Assembly: GCA_017415945.1 (NCBI GenBank)
Contig: JAFQDR010000138.1
Coordinates: 1 to 14,209, forward strand
Source: Oscillospiraceae bacterium
GTDB taxonomy: Bacteria > Bacillota_A > Clostridia > Oscillospirales > Oscillospiraceae
Length of the DNA stretch: 14,209 nucleotides
Direction: 5' to 3'
Shown here piece by piece: positions 6,445 through 13,121 of this stretch. Below the pieces are notes generated by a model, which was not told the origin of the DNA, searched no databases, and saw nothing but the letters and a program-made list of their open reading frames with translations. Position numbers and translations under genes: made by a program. Position 1 is the stretch's first letter; each line of letters begins with the position of its first letter.

Positions 6445-7299
6445 ATGAAAGCAAAAAACTATCACGGATTAATATGCCAGTTAAAGCATGATTTTGTTAG
6501 CGGTGTACTTGCAGGATGGAGGAAAGTATTCCCGTTTATTATTATCATTGTATCTCTATGTGTGTATTTATCTTATAGCTGCACTGAACTTCAGGAAATG
6601 GGACTAATCAGTACGCAGCCTACAACCGCAGATACATTAGTTTATGTTTTTCGAGGAATGAGAGAATTCAATCCAAAGACTGAATTGCGATTTGAGATAC
6701 CCATTGCATGGTTGATGATTCAACTCTATATCGCCTTTGTGATCGGAAACTATGCGACACAGGATATGTCTGGCTACGGACAGCAATTTCTGCTCAGAGC
6801 AACAACAAAAAAACAATGGCTTATTGGCAAATGCTTTTTCTGCATCACAAATGTTCTTGCTTATTACGGTATTGTTTATGCTGTTATCATTACGTATTCA
6901 GTTGTTACCGGAAACGTATCATTTAAATTAACCCAAGATATCTGTGGCATAATGTCTGAAATTGATACGTCATTATTCAATACCTTATCATTCATATTGA
7001 ACATTATCGTATTACCCATACTTACTTCCATCATAATGGCACTTCTTCAAATGCTATTGTCTTTGCACATTAAACCTACATTGAGTTATGCGTTTGTGAT
7101 GGTGTACCAGATTTTGTCGGCATATTATGTTTCTTATCTGCTACTCGGCAATTATTCTATGATACTCCGATGCAAGCCTTTTTTAGCAGATGGGATAGAT
7201 ACATTAATTGCTTTGATTATAGAAACAGTCGTAATAATTGGTTTAATCTTTATTGGTATTGTTTCGATACAGAAATTCGACTATATCGAAAAAACATAA
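6445..7299 (+). CDS. Second ABC transporter permease
   Basis: A 284-residue polytopic membrane protein. ATG 6445 was preferred over the in-frame GTG at 6439, because the GAGGGG ribosome binding site (6434-6438) would overlap or abut the GTG. About six membrane segments are visible: FPFIIIIVSLCVYLSY, IAWLMIQLYIAFVIGNYA, VLAYYGIVYAVIITYSVV, LNIIVLPILTSIIMALLQ, YAFVMVYQILSAYYVSYL and LIALIIETVVIIGLIFIG. The motif YGQQFLLRATTKKQWLIGKCF after the second segment matches the cytoplasmic coupling region of ABC-2 permeases, where the protein meets the ATPase. It lies between the first permease and the ATPase gene with short gaps, as expected for one complex. Confidence 0.78.
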   Translation: MKAKNYHGLICQLKHDFVSGVLAGWRKVFPFIIIIVSLCVYLSYSCTELQEMGLISTQPTTADTLVYVFRGMREFNPKTELRFEIPIAWLMIQLYIAFVIGNYATQDMSGYGQQFLLRATTKKQWLIGKCFFCITNVLAYYGIVYAVIITYSVVTGNVSFKLTQDICGIMSEIDTSLFNTLSFILNIIVLPILTSIIMALLQMLLSLHIKPTLSYAFVMVYQILSAYYVSYLLLGNYSMILRCKPFLADGIDTLIALIIETVVIIGLIFIGIVSIQKFDYIEKT

Positions 7300-7317
7300 A
7301 GTGCGAGGTTAATTGTA

Positions 7318-7971
7318 ATGAAAATAGAGATAAGAAACTATTCAAAGATCATCAAAAAGAAAACTATACTGAATAATATCAATCTGACGTTGAATTCAGG
7401 TATGATATACGGACTCAGGGGAATAAACGGAAGCGGAAAGACTATGTTGATTCGCGCAATATGTGGGCTGATCTATCCAAGTTCCGGTGAAATTGCCATA
7501 GACGGTGAAAATATTGGACGAGATATTTCCTTTCCGCGCAGTATCGGAGTTCTTATCGAATCTCCTGCATTTCTTCCCAATTATACCGCATTTGATAATC
7601 TGAAGCAAATCGCTTCGATCAAAAATGAAATTGAGGATTATGAAATTAGTAAGATTATTCGAGATGTAGGTCTCGTTCCGGACGATAAACGAACATTCAG
7701 AAAATTTTCACTTGGTATGAAGCAGAAACTCGGAATTGCTGCTGCGCTGATGGAATCACCTGATATACTTATATTGGATGAACCCTTTAATGCACTTGAC
7801 GACGTAAGCGTTGAAAGAACCAAAAAACTGATCCTCCGAGAAAAAGAACGCGGAGCAATTGTCATTCTTGCTTGCCACGATGTTTCTGCTCTAAAATCGC
7901 TGTCTGATCAAATCATATACATCGAAGAAGGCAGAATAACCAAAACAGAAGATCAGGAGGACAAGCAGTGA
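7318..7971 (+). CDS. ABC transporter ATPase with LanF-type E-loop
   Basis: A 217-residue ATP-binding subunit with all core motifs: Walker A GINGSGKT (35-42), signature FSLGMKQKLGIAAALM (130-145), Walker B ILILDEP (150-156), D-loop NALD (158-161) and H-loop H187. The usual Q-loop glutamine is replaced by glutamate in GVLIESPAFLPNYTAFDNL (E81), the E-loop known from lantibiotic-immunity LanF and BcrA-like ATPases. The protein is shorter than many BcrA homologues, with no C-terminal extension. The start follows GAGG (7305-7308). The stop overlaps the next GTG start (GTGA), indicating coupling. It should power the two upstream permeases. Antimicrobial-peptide or antibiotic export is the likely class; the substrate is not shown by sequence. 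Confidence 0.88.
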   Translation: MKIEIRNYSKIIKKKTILNNINLTLNSGMIYGLRGINGSGKTMLIRAICGLIYPSSGEIAIDGENIGRDISFPRSIGVLIESPAFLPNYTAFDNLKQIASIKNEIEDYEISKIIRDVGLVPDDKRTFRKFSLGMKQKLGIAAALMESPDILILDEPFNALDDVSVERTKKLILREKERGAIVILACHDVSALKSLSDQIIYIEEGRITKTEDQEDKQ

Positions 7972-8555
7972 AAACAGTAAAGATTATATCGATATGCGCT
8001 GTAATTGCTCTGTTGATTTTAGGCTGCATATCCTTTATAAGCGTCAACAATAAATATCCGCCAAAGGAACTGAATGAGTATAAGATCGGTGAATCTCTTG
8101 AATACGAAGGATATTCATTTTGTGTCTATGGTGCCGAGCTTTATAAATACTATGATTTTAAGGACAAATACAATTACGTTGATGTTGCCAGAATTGAAGT
8201 GTATTTGGAAGAAAACGATACACATATGCTGATGGTAAATCTCAAGGTGAAAAATATCACCGATGAAGCCTTGCCTGTTCCTCCGGTTTTCTATTTCACG
8301 CTTCAAAGCATCCCCGGCGCATACTCGTCTGTGGGGAATTTGGATGTAATGCGTTTTTTATACAATGATGACCTTACATTTCTTGATGGAACACTTGAAC
8401 CGGATGAAGAGATTGATATTCTCATTCCTTTTTCTGTTGATGCAGCGTATCTTTCGTTTTATAAAGACAATCAGCTTAACATTGAAGATTTCATGTTTGT
8501 GATTTCCCTGTATCCGGAGAAAAATTATTTTGATTTAGGCACTAAACAAAAGTGA
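7968..8555 (+). CDS. DUF5028-like membrane-anchored or lipoprotein
   Basis: A 195-residue exported protein. The N-terminus (MKTVKIISICAVIALLILGC) is a basic then hydrophobic signal ending at G19-C20; this is a non-ideal lipobox, so it may be a lipoprotein or simply membrane-anchored. The remainder is beta-rich with LMVNLKVKNITDEALPVPPVFYFTLQS and LEPDEEIDILIPFSV, which resembles DUF5028/DUF4352-type immunoglobulin-like domains. The GTG start overlaps the ATPase stop, preceded by AGGAGG (7955-7960). As the last gene of the run, before a terminator, it is probably an accessory surface protein of the transporter, comparable with immunity lipoproteins that sit beside LanFEG exporters. That comparison is inference. 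Confidence 0.7.
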   Translation: MKTVKIISICAVIALLILGCISFISVNNKYPPKELNEYKIGESLEYEGYSFCVYGAELYKYYDFKDKYNYVDVARIEVYLEENDTHMLMVNLKVKNITDEALPVPPVFYFTLQSIPGAYSSVGNLDVMRFLYNDDLTFLDGTLEPDEEIDILIPFSVDAAYLSFYKDNQLNIEDFMFVISLYPEKNYFDLGTKQK

Positions 8556-8612
8556 GAGGCGACAAAGCGTGATGTCCTTAACGAAGAAATAACGCAAACC
8601 GAATAGGATCAA

Positions 8613-8647
8613 AAGAATTTCCGACCTTTTGATGGTCGGAAATTCTT
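8613..8647 (+). terminator. Intrinsic terminator after the transporter run
   Basis: A perfect 14-base stem, AAGAATTTCCGACC (8613-8626) with GGTCGGAAATTCTT (8634-8647), has a seven-base loop and a T-containing distal arm. It closes the ECF-transporter module. From here to 8771 I see no gene; only two small dyads are present (CATCC/GGATG and GTTAT/ATAAC around 8706-8731). Confidence 0.8.
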
Positions 8648-8771
8648 TATCAATTTCGCTTAATCATATCAGAAAAGGCATTCAAAAAGGTTGGTCCGAA
8701 TACGCATCCCAATAAGGATGTTATCTAAATAACGGCATTGAGAGTAAAAGAAACAGCACAAAATTCAAAGA

Positions 8772-8810
8772 ACAGCACCCGCAAAGTACACTTGTACCAG
8801 CGGGTGCTGT
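8772..8810 (-). terminator. Intrinsic terminator of the minus-strand operon
   Basis: ACAGCACCCGC (8772-8782) and GCGGGTGCTGT (8800-8810) form a perfect 11-base stem with an inner GTAC/GTAC pairing. Read on the minus strand it is followed by TCTTTGAATTTTG. It lies 25 bases after the stop of the XRE gene. Confidence 0.8.
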
Positions 8811-8835
8811 ATTCGCATATTTGACCGTGGATTCT

Positions 8836-9051
8836 CTATCCACGCATTACCCATTCCTCGTCATATCCAAACTCCAGTGCAATCAGCTTGGCGAGGGAGG
8901 CAGAGATGACCATAGGCTTGTCGGGATCACTGCCGCGGCTGCCGGTCAGAATGTAGATATAATTTTCACTGATCCCCACTCTTCTGGCAAATTCTGCTTT
9001 TGTGAGATTCTGTTCCCGGATGATTTTGTTCAATCTTTCGGCAAGGGTCAT
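8836..9051 (-). CDS. Small XRE-family helix-turn-helix regulator
   Basis: A 71-residue Cro/CI-type DNA-binding protein consisting almost only of the five-helix domain: LAERLNKIIREQNLTKAEFARRVGISENYIYILTGSRG, with the helix-turn-helix around residues 16-36 and an extra loop DPDKPMVISASLAKLIALEFGYDEEWVMRG that completes the fold. It has no sensing domain, so it may respond by dimerisation or by expression level. It starts one base after the stop of the sensor gene and uses an AGGAGG (9058-9063) inside the end of that gene, so the two are probably coupled. As the operon's own regulator it is a natural candidate to bind the inverted repeat between the divergent promoters at 12362-12386; that is inference. 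Confidence 0.85.
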   Translation of the reverse strand: MTLAERLNKIIREQNLTKAEFARRVGISENYIYILTGSRGSDPDKPMVISASLAKLIALEFGYDEEWVMRG

Positions 9052-9052
9052 A

Positions 9053-10735
9053 TCAGACCTCCTTTTTCTTAATTTTCATCAGTGCGGCGAACTCCAGCAG
9101 TTGTTTACGTGAGGTTACACCGAGTTTTGAGTAGATATTCTTATTATGATATTTCAGCGTGTTTTCATTGATATCTGCGAGAACAAGGATCTCTTTCGCT
9201 TTTTTTCCTTCCATATACAGATCAAAGATCGAGCGTTCCTTCGGTGTCAGCGTGCAGAGGCACTGCATGAACCGCTCAAAGCTATCCGAGTCAACCTCGG
9301 GCAGCTTTTCTTCTGCCAGATGGGTGATGTGCGTTTGCGCCATATCAAATTTGGAACGGACCTCTTTGTTTTCCTTATCCAGACGCTGTACCTCTTCCGT
9401 ATGAGCGCGGTCGCTTTCAGCTAGGAACTCCAGAAGGTCATTGATCTCAGAGTACGGCACATCGGTCTGCTCATGATAGGATCGGCTTCGGATGGAATCC
9501 AGTGCGGCGCTCACCGGCCGCAGATAGCGTCGGCTGATGACCACCGAGGCGATAACGCTGACGATCAGCAGCAGAACGACAATAACCGTAAAATACGCGG
9601 AATTGCCTTTGACCGCGCTGTGCAGGACATCCTGCGGCATCAGAACGGCGGCAGCCCATGCTTCGTCCTCGTAAGGTGAGCCGCCGGGGTAAAGCCGGAT
9701 GGAATCGCTCTTTCCGGCGTAATTCTCTCCGCCGCCCGACAGATGAATGAAATCATCATGGCTCTCGGTGACACACAGATCGTAATCCCAATGTGTACCG
9801 GTCAGATAGTAGTTGCCTGCGATCAGACCCCCGGAGGTGCAGAATCCCGATTCGCACAGGGGAGCCATGACGGTGAAGATGTTCTCAAAATCGCCGCCCT
9901 CGGGCGTATAAAAGGATTTGAACATGCGGTCACTGACCTCAATGCCGCATAAGCCGAAAACGGTACCATCTTCGCTGCGCAGGGGAACGCAGAGCATAAA
10001 GCCGGATTCGCTGTTTCCTTTCAGCAGAATGCGGCCGCTCCAGTAATACAGTCTTGACAGTGCAAGCTCCGGATTCGCTCTGGCGGTATCAAGAACCTTG
10101 CCAAAGAAATCCTGTCCTTTCACATCAAATTCCATTCGCCACTGTCCCAGCAGCATGATGCCGTTATCCCGCGCAAGGGAAGCCGGACCGCGCAGATAGT
10201 GGATGTCTACTCCGGTGGCAGAGGTGTACATCGGCTGTGTTTTTTTGAGGAAGATGCCCGCCTTGGCGGTGCCGGCATTTGGAGCAGTCGGATTGACAGT
10301 GGCATCGAGAAGAACAAACACGCCTCCGCAATAGCGGTTGTTGATGGTGGAAATCAATGTCTGCATATACTCGCCGAGCATCGGCTCGATCAGCTCCGGA
10401 TGCTCCGCAAAGGACGCAGCGGTAATACCTTTGTCCGCAAAGAACCGGTCACTGCGTTCCGCAATATCTTCCGCGATGGCGATGCCGCCCAATGATATGC
10501 GGCCGAAATCCTCGCTGATCGTATCGGATATAATGGAAATTTCGGTGGTGAGATGGCTCACCACAGCCTTTTTCTCGCTGCCTGTAATGCCAAACAGCGA
10601 AAGCAGAAGCGTAAACGCTAAAATCAACGTCACCGAAATCGTGACAAAGAACAGGAGCAATCTGCGGTGCAGTGTTGTTCCTTTTTTTGTTCGTTCTTTC
10701 TGCCAGAGAATAATCGCTTGTTTCAGCATATTCAT
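9053..10735 (-). CDS. Two-TM extracellular-sensing LuxR-type transcription regulator
   Basis: A 560-residue one-component membrane sensor. A first membrane helix (about residues 24-50) and a second (380-402) enclose an extracytoplasmic domain of about 330 residues that looks like a double-Cache sensor: a long helix EISIISDTISEDFGRIS, then strands such as GGVFVLLDATVNP and GFMLCVPLRSEDGTVFGLCGIEVS. After the second helix comes a HAMP-like stretch (403-440), a coiled coil (about 435-478) and a LuxR-type helix-turn-helix (496-550: LTPKERSIFDLYMEGKKAKEI, then NENTLKYHNKNIYSKLGVTSRKQL). No kinase domain is present, so the signal goes directly from membrane to DNA. It abuts the solute-binding protein gene (TAA followed by ATG), which suggests that protein delivers the ligand. 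Known relatives combine the same domains, but the ligand here is unknown. Confidence 0.85.
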   Translation of the reverse strand: MNMLKQAIILWQKERTKKGTTLHRRLLLFFVTISVTLILAFTLLLSLFGITGSEKKAVVSHLTTEISIISDTISEDFGRISLGGIAIAEDIAERSDRFFADKGITAASFAEHPELIEPMLGEYMQTLISTINNRYCGGVFVLLDATVNPTAPNAGTAKAGIFLKKTQPMYTSATGVDIHYLRGPASLARDNGIMLLGQWRMEFDVKGQDFFGKVLDTARANPELALSRLYYWSGRILLKGNSESGFMLCVPLRSEDGTVFGLCGIEVSDRMFKSFYTPEGGDFENIFTVMAPLCESGFCTSGGLIAGNYYLTGTHWDYDLCVTESHDDFIHLSGGGENYAGKSDSIRLYPGGSPYEDEAWAAAVLMPQDVLHSAVKGNSAYFTVIVVLLLIVSVIASVVISRRYLRPVSAALDSIRSRSYHEQTDVPYSEINDLLEFLAESDRAHTEEVQRLDKENKEVRSKFDMAQTHITHLAEEKLPEVDSDSFERFMQCLCTLTPKERSIFDLYMEGKKAKEILVLADINENTLKYHNKNIYSKLGVTSRKQLLEFAALMKIKKKEV

Positions 10736-12058
10736 TTATTTTTTCATCTGCGCAAGAGCATCAGCGGCAAAAACGGCTTCACCGTCCAGGTGTTTTGCCC
10801 GTTCATCCTTCAGAAGCTTCTTGAAATTTTCCTCATAGGTGTCGCTGTCAGAATCAAAATTGGGATAGGTAGGTGCGGTGAAGAAAGTGTATTCCTCGTA
10901 CATGGCAAGAACGCTGGCCAGCATCTTGATGATACGCTCATCCTTCATCGTTTCGAGATGGCTGTCCATATCCTCTTCGAACGCTTTCTTTGTAACCGGC
11001 AGATATCCCGTTTCGCCGACAAACTGCATGTTCTGCTCAGAAGCGGTAAACCATTTGATAAATTCTGCCGCGGCGTATTCCTTCTTTTCGTCCGACTTAG
11101 CAACCATCAGACCGCCGCCGCGCTGAATTGCGGTTTTATTGCCGCCCTCAAATACGGGATACGGAAGAATGCTGTATTCCACGCTTTCCACTGTGCCGTC
11201 AGCATACGTAATGGTGTCGCCGTAGAATAGGATTCCTGCCGACGAGCCGGTGGAGCACACCAGATCACCGGTCTTGGACAGATCGGAGGAATAGCCGTCG
11301 TATACAGCAATACCGCCCTCGACTGCAGGTGTATATACAGTATCGAAGATATGAGCGTACGCATCGCTGTCAAGCGTCAGCGACTCACCGTCGAAAATAC
11401 TGTCTCCCAGCTGTACCATGCCCACCTCGGCAAAGTTGAACCAGGAATCCGAGCCGTAGAACTGCTTTCCGCCGCTCCATTCATAGTACATGGCGGACAA
11501 CTCAGCGATCCCCTCGAAGGTAGAGAGCTTATCGGCAGAAGCACCCGTTTCCGCCGCAAAGCGGTCGAACAGCGTCTGATTCAAATACAGAACTTCAGTG
11601 GATTTTGCAATCGGGAAAACATACAGTCCTCCGTCTGCAATACGCCCTTCTTCGATAAAGGCATCAATATATGCTTCCAATTCATCTTCACTAAAATAGG
11701 CATCCAGATCGGCAAGCATCCCTTTCTCCTGAAACTGAATGGCAAGCTTCGGATAACCGGTGAAGATATCGGGGATATCCGGTGCACCGGGATCATCGTT
11801 GACGATCATCGTCAGACTCTTGTTCAGCTCGGAACTGGAGGAGATGGCGGTCACATTGATAACGATACCTTTCTCCTTGCCTACCGTTGAGTTAAACTGG
11901 TCGATGAGCAGATCCATCGCAACCTGCATATCGCCGCCATAATTGTGCCACATGGTCAGTGTAACGGGATCGCCCGGATCAAGCGGTGACCGATCACAGC
12001 TGACAAACACCCCCAGCGTAAGAATAAGAATGAAAATAAGACAAAACAGCTTTTTCAT
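10736..12058 (-). CDS. Extracellular solute-binding lipoprotein (family 1, sugar-type)
   Basis: A 440-residue surface lipoprotein of the type that binds sugars or other solutes for ABC importers. The signal MKKLFCLIFILILTLGVFVSC ends at the lipid-modified C21. The mature part opens with VTLTMWHNYGGDMQVAMDLLIDQFN, the classic family 1 start, and has the usual PDIFTGYPKLAIQFQEKGMLADLDAYF and AAAEFIKWFTASEQNMQFVGETGYLPVTKKAF segments. ATG 12058 was chosen because AAGGAGAGG lies eight to sixteen bases upstream; an in-frame ATG at 12088 has no such site. No permease or ATPase follows; the next genes are a membrane LuxR-type sensor and an XRE regulator, so it probably serves as the ligand receptor of the sensor or supplies a permease encoded elsewhere. 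Confidence 0.88.
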   Translation of the reverse strand: MKKLFCLIFILILTLGVFVSCDRSPLDPGDPVTLTMWHNYGGDMQVAMDLLIDQFNSTVGKEKGIVINVTAISSSSELNKSLTMIVNDDPGAPDIPDIFTGYPKLAIQFQEKGMLADLDAYFSEDELEAYIDAFIEEGRIADGGLYVFPIAKSTEVLYLNQTLFDRFAAETGASADKLSTFEGIAELSAMYYEWSGGKQFYGSDSWFNFAEVGMVQLGDSIFDGESLTLDSDAYAHIFDTVYTPAVEGGIAVYDGYSSDLSKTGDLVCSTGSSAGILFYGDTITYADGTVESVEYSILPYPVFEGGNKTAIQRGGGLMVAKSDEKKEYAAAEFIKWFTASEQNMQFVGETGYLPVTKKAFEEDMDSHLETMKDERIIKMLASVLAMYEEYTFFTAPTYPNFDSDSDTYEENFKKLLKDERAKHLDGEAVFAADALAQMKK

Positions 12059-12082
12059 GGCAAATCCTCTCCTTGAATGGCT

Positions 12083-12153
12083 TCCCACCCTGTTTTCCCA
12101 CCCGATTTATTCAAAAAATCGAATAAAATCGAAAAAACTTCGTTTTCCCACCC
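12083..12153 (-). repeat. Three copies of a GGGTGGGAA motif in the leader
   Basis: On the minus strand GGGTGGGAAAA occurs at 12143-12153 and at 12093-12103, and GGGTGGGAAG at 12081-12090. The first two copies are identical over 12 bases including the next C. They lie within about 90 bases of the start codon and bracket an imperfect CGATTTATTC/GAATAAAATCG hairpin. They may be protein- or RNA-binding sites, or a dispersed genomic repeat. Confidence 0.5.
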
Positions 12154-12250
12154 TTTTTTGAAAAATGGTGTGGGGACAGAATCGGAAAAATCCGTATAAT
12201 TGTACTCGTAAGCATCCCAAAGGACGGGTATAAGGCGGCTTGCACGCACG

Positions 12251-12342
12251 GAACCGACAAACGGGGGTACCTTCATTTTTCGATTGGCGTCGGAAAAATC
12301 TCCGCAGGTCTGCAAACATGGCGGAGATCGCCCCCTCGGTTC
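12251..12342 (-). ncRNA. Three-way-junction RNA fold, riboswitch-like, class unknown
   Basis: Given in plus-strand positions, as pairs. P1: GAACCGA (12251-12257) with TCGGTTC (12336-12342), continued after a five-base CAAAC bulge by GGGGG (12263-12267) with CCCCC (12331-12335). P2: ATCTCCGC (12298-12305) with GCGGAGAT (12321-12328), 15-base loop. P3: TTTTTC plus GA (12276-12283) with TC, a bulged G, and GAAAAA (12290-12298). Single-stranded joiners are TACCTTCA (12268-12275) and CG (12329-12330). P2 read on the minus strand is followed by five Ts, so it could also act as a terminator. I checked the pairing by hand and know no matching riboswitch family. Confidence 0.45.
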
Positions 12343-12351
12343 TCAATATCT

Positions 12352-12380
12352 ATTATATCACAAACCATTGATTGACTCAA
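12352..12380 (-). promoter_or_regulatory. Sigma-A promoter of the minus-strand operon
   Basis: On the minus strand TTGAGT (12375-12380) is followed by exactly 17 bases and a consensus TATAAT (12352-12357) with an extended TGA just before it. This is one of the best promoters in the window. It drives leftward into the solute-binding protein gene. Confidence 0.75.
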
Positions 12381-12386
12381 TGGTTT
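12362..12386. repeat. Perfect inverted repeat over both divergent -35 boxes (operator candidate)
   Basis: AAACCATTGA (12362-12371) and TCAATGGTTT (12377-12386) are perfect inverted arms around TTGAC. The -35 boxes of the leftward and rightward promoters both lie within it, so a dimeric regulator bound here would block or switch both directions. The XRE protein of the minus operon is the nearest candidate binder. Confidence 0.6.
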
Positions 12387-12396
12387 TACCTAGAAT
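12368..12396 (+). promoter_or_regulatory. Sigma-A promoter of the zinc-ribbon genes
   Basis: TTGATT (12368-12373), 17 bases, then TAGAAT (12391-12396), each matching consensus at five or four of six positions. Transcription would start near 12403, about 30 bases before the ATG at 12434. Confidence 0.6.
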
Positions 12397-12433
12397 TTAC
12401 AAAATATTTTACAGCCGCAGAAAGGGGGCGTCT

Positions 12434-12790
12434 ATGAAAACAGCAAGCTTCAAGATCATTCATACGAAAGACGGAAACCGATACCGATTCTTCTGTGAAG
12501 CCTGTGGCGGGGCTGTATGTACCACAAAACCGATACGGGCTGACACACCCGAGAAGGAACTTCTGATCGCATGGGAGAGCGAAGGAAAAACACATTTCAA
12601 TCTCTGCCACACCTGCGGCAAGTGGATCTGCGATGCGATGTATAATGCGGATACGCTCTCCTGTGTAGACTGTACACCATGGGAGGATCCGCCAGAATAC
12701 TGTCCGAATTGCGGCTGCAAGGTTCCCGATAGGAATACCTTCTGTAATGAATGCGGTGTACGGCTGATGTACGGAGGTGAAGCAGAATGA
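12434..12790 (+). CDS. Zinc-ribbon protein with five CxxC pairs (118 aa)
   Basis: A small cytoplasmic cysteine-rich protein of unknown function. CxxC pairs lie at residues 21/24, 58/61, 77/80, 90/93 and 104/107. The last two form a classic double-psi zinc ribbon (YCPNCGCKVPDRNTFCNECGVRL), while the first three are probably a second metal-binding fold (FFCEACGGAVC, LCHTCGKWICDAM, LSCVDC). AAAGGGGG precedes ATG 12434; the frame is open upstream to 12284, but that extension crosses the promoters and has no ribosome binding site. Its stop overlaps the next start. It opens a run of four cysteine-rich genes, divergent from the sensor operon. Likely roles are protein or nucleic-acid binding, which cannot be specified. 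Confidence 0.78.
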   Translation: MKTASFKIIHTKDGNRYRFFCEACGGAVCTTKPIRADTPEKELLIAWESEGKTHFNLCHTCGKWICDAMYNADTLSCVDCTPWEDPPEYCPNCGCKVPDRNTFCNECGVRLMYGGEAE

Positions 12791-13068
12791 CGGAAAAACT
12801 CAGAGCAGTCAGAAAGGAAAGCAGGCGGCTGTACGGCTTCGGTACGGAACGGATGCAGCAGATCAAGGTATGTGAGCATTGCGGCGCGATGACATGGGCA
12901 TCCAGAATATTCTGCCCCGAGTGCAGTAAGCTGCTTCCCAAGGATACGGTATATACGCAGTACCTGAAACGACACCGATGCTGTCCGTTCTGTGACAGAG
13001 TCGTATCAAAGGGTATGCAGTTCTGTCCGGACTGTGGACAGAAGTTAACTGATTCTGATTCCGGTTAA
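12787..13068 (+). CDS. Double zinc-ribbon protein (93 aa)
   Basis: A small protein with a basic helical N-terminus (residues 1-26, EKLRAVRKESRRLYGFGTER) and two zinc ribbons: C29/C32 with C43/C46, and C66/C69 with C80/C83 (CPFCDRVVSKGMQFCPDCGQKL). Four clean CxxC pairs match the two-site zinc-ribbon (DZANK-like) pattern. The start overlaps the previous stop (ATGA) with GGAGGTGA upstream, so the two are coupled in translation. It lacks membrane or signal segments. No partner or enzyme domain is visible, and I assign no function beyond metal binding. Confidence 0.78.
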   Translation: MTEKLRAVRKESRRLYGFGTERMQQIKVCEHCGAMTWASRIFCPECSKLLPKDTVYTQYLKRHRCCPFCDRVVSKGMQFCPDCGQKLTDSDSG

Positions 13069-13121
13069 TATTATTAATGTAAAGCCAAACCAATGACGGC
13101 TTCAGGAAAGGAGGCGGGAGA

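Larger units (their letters stand above)
12059..12345 (-). ncRNA. Long structured 5' leader of the solute-binding/sensor operon
   Basis: The predicted minus-strand promoter at 12352-12380 places the transcript start near 12345, leaving about 287 untranslated bases before the ATG at 12058. The stretch is rich in pairing: a three-way-junction-like fold (12251-12342, listed separately), then CGGA/TCCG around 12183-12194, CCCACCC/GTGGG with A/T arms (12147-12174), and CGATTTATTC/GAATAAAATCG (12103-12131). Two open frames run through it but have no ribosome binding site and look like shadows. A regulatory leader is the best reading; an inserted repeat remnant is the alternative. Confidence 0.5.

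Noticed and set aside
8698..8731. Small dyads CATCC/GGATG and GTTAT/ATAAC as a possible attachment or transposon end
   Set aside because: The arms are only five bases, there is no duplicated copy elsewhere in the window, and no recombinase is nearby.
10667..11890. Plus-strand open frames of up to 187 codons opposite the solute-binding protein gene
   Set aside because: They are antisense shadows: no ribosome binding sites or recognisable domains, while the minus-strand frame has a full lipoprotein and binding-protein pattern.
12055..12346. Two minus-strand open frames (79 and 86 codons) across the leader of the solute-binding protein gene
   Set aside because: They overlap each other in different frames, have no ribosome binding site, and cross the strongly paired RNA stretch; their length is explained by low stop frequency in this region.
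12284..12433. Longer N-terminus for the zinc-ribbon gene at 12434
   Set aside because: The extension crosses both divergent promoters and the dyad, and ATG 12434 has its own purine-rich ribosome binding site.
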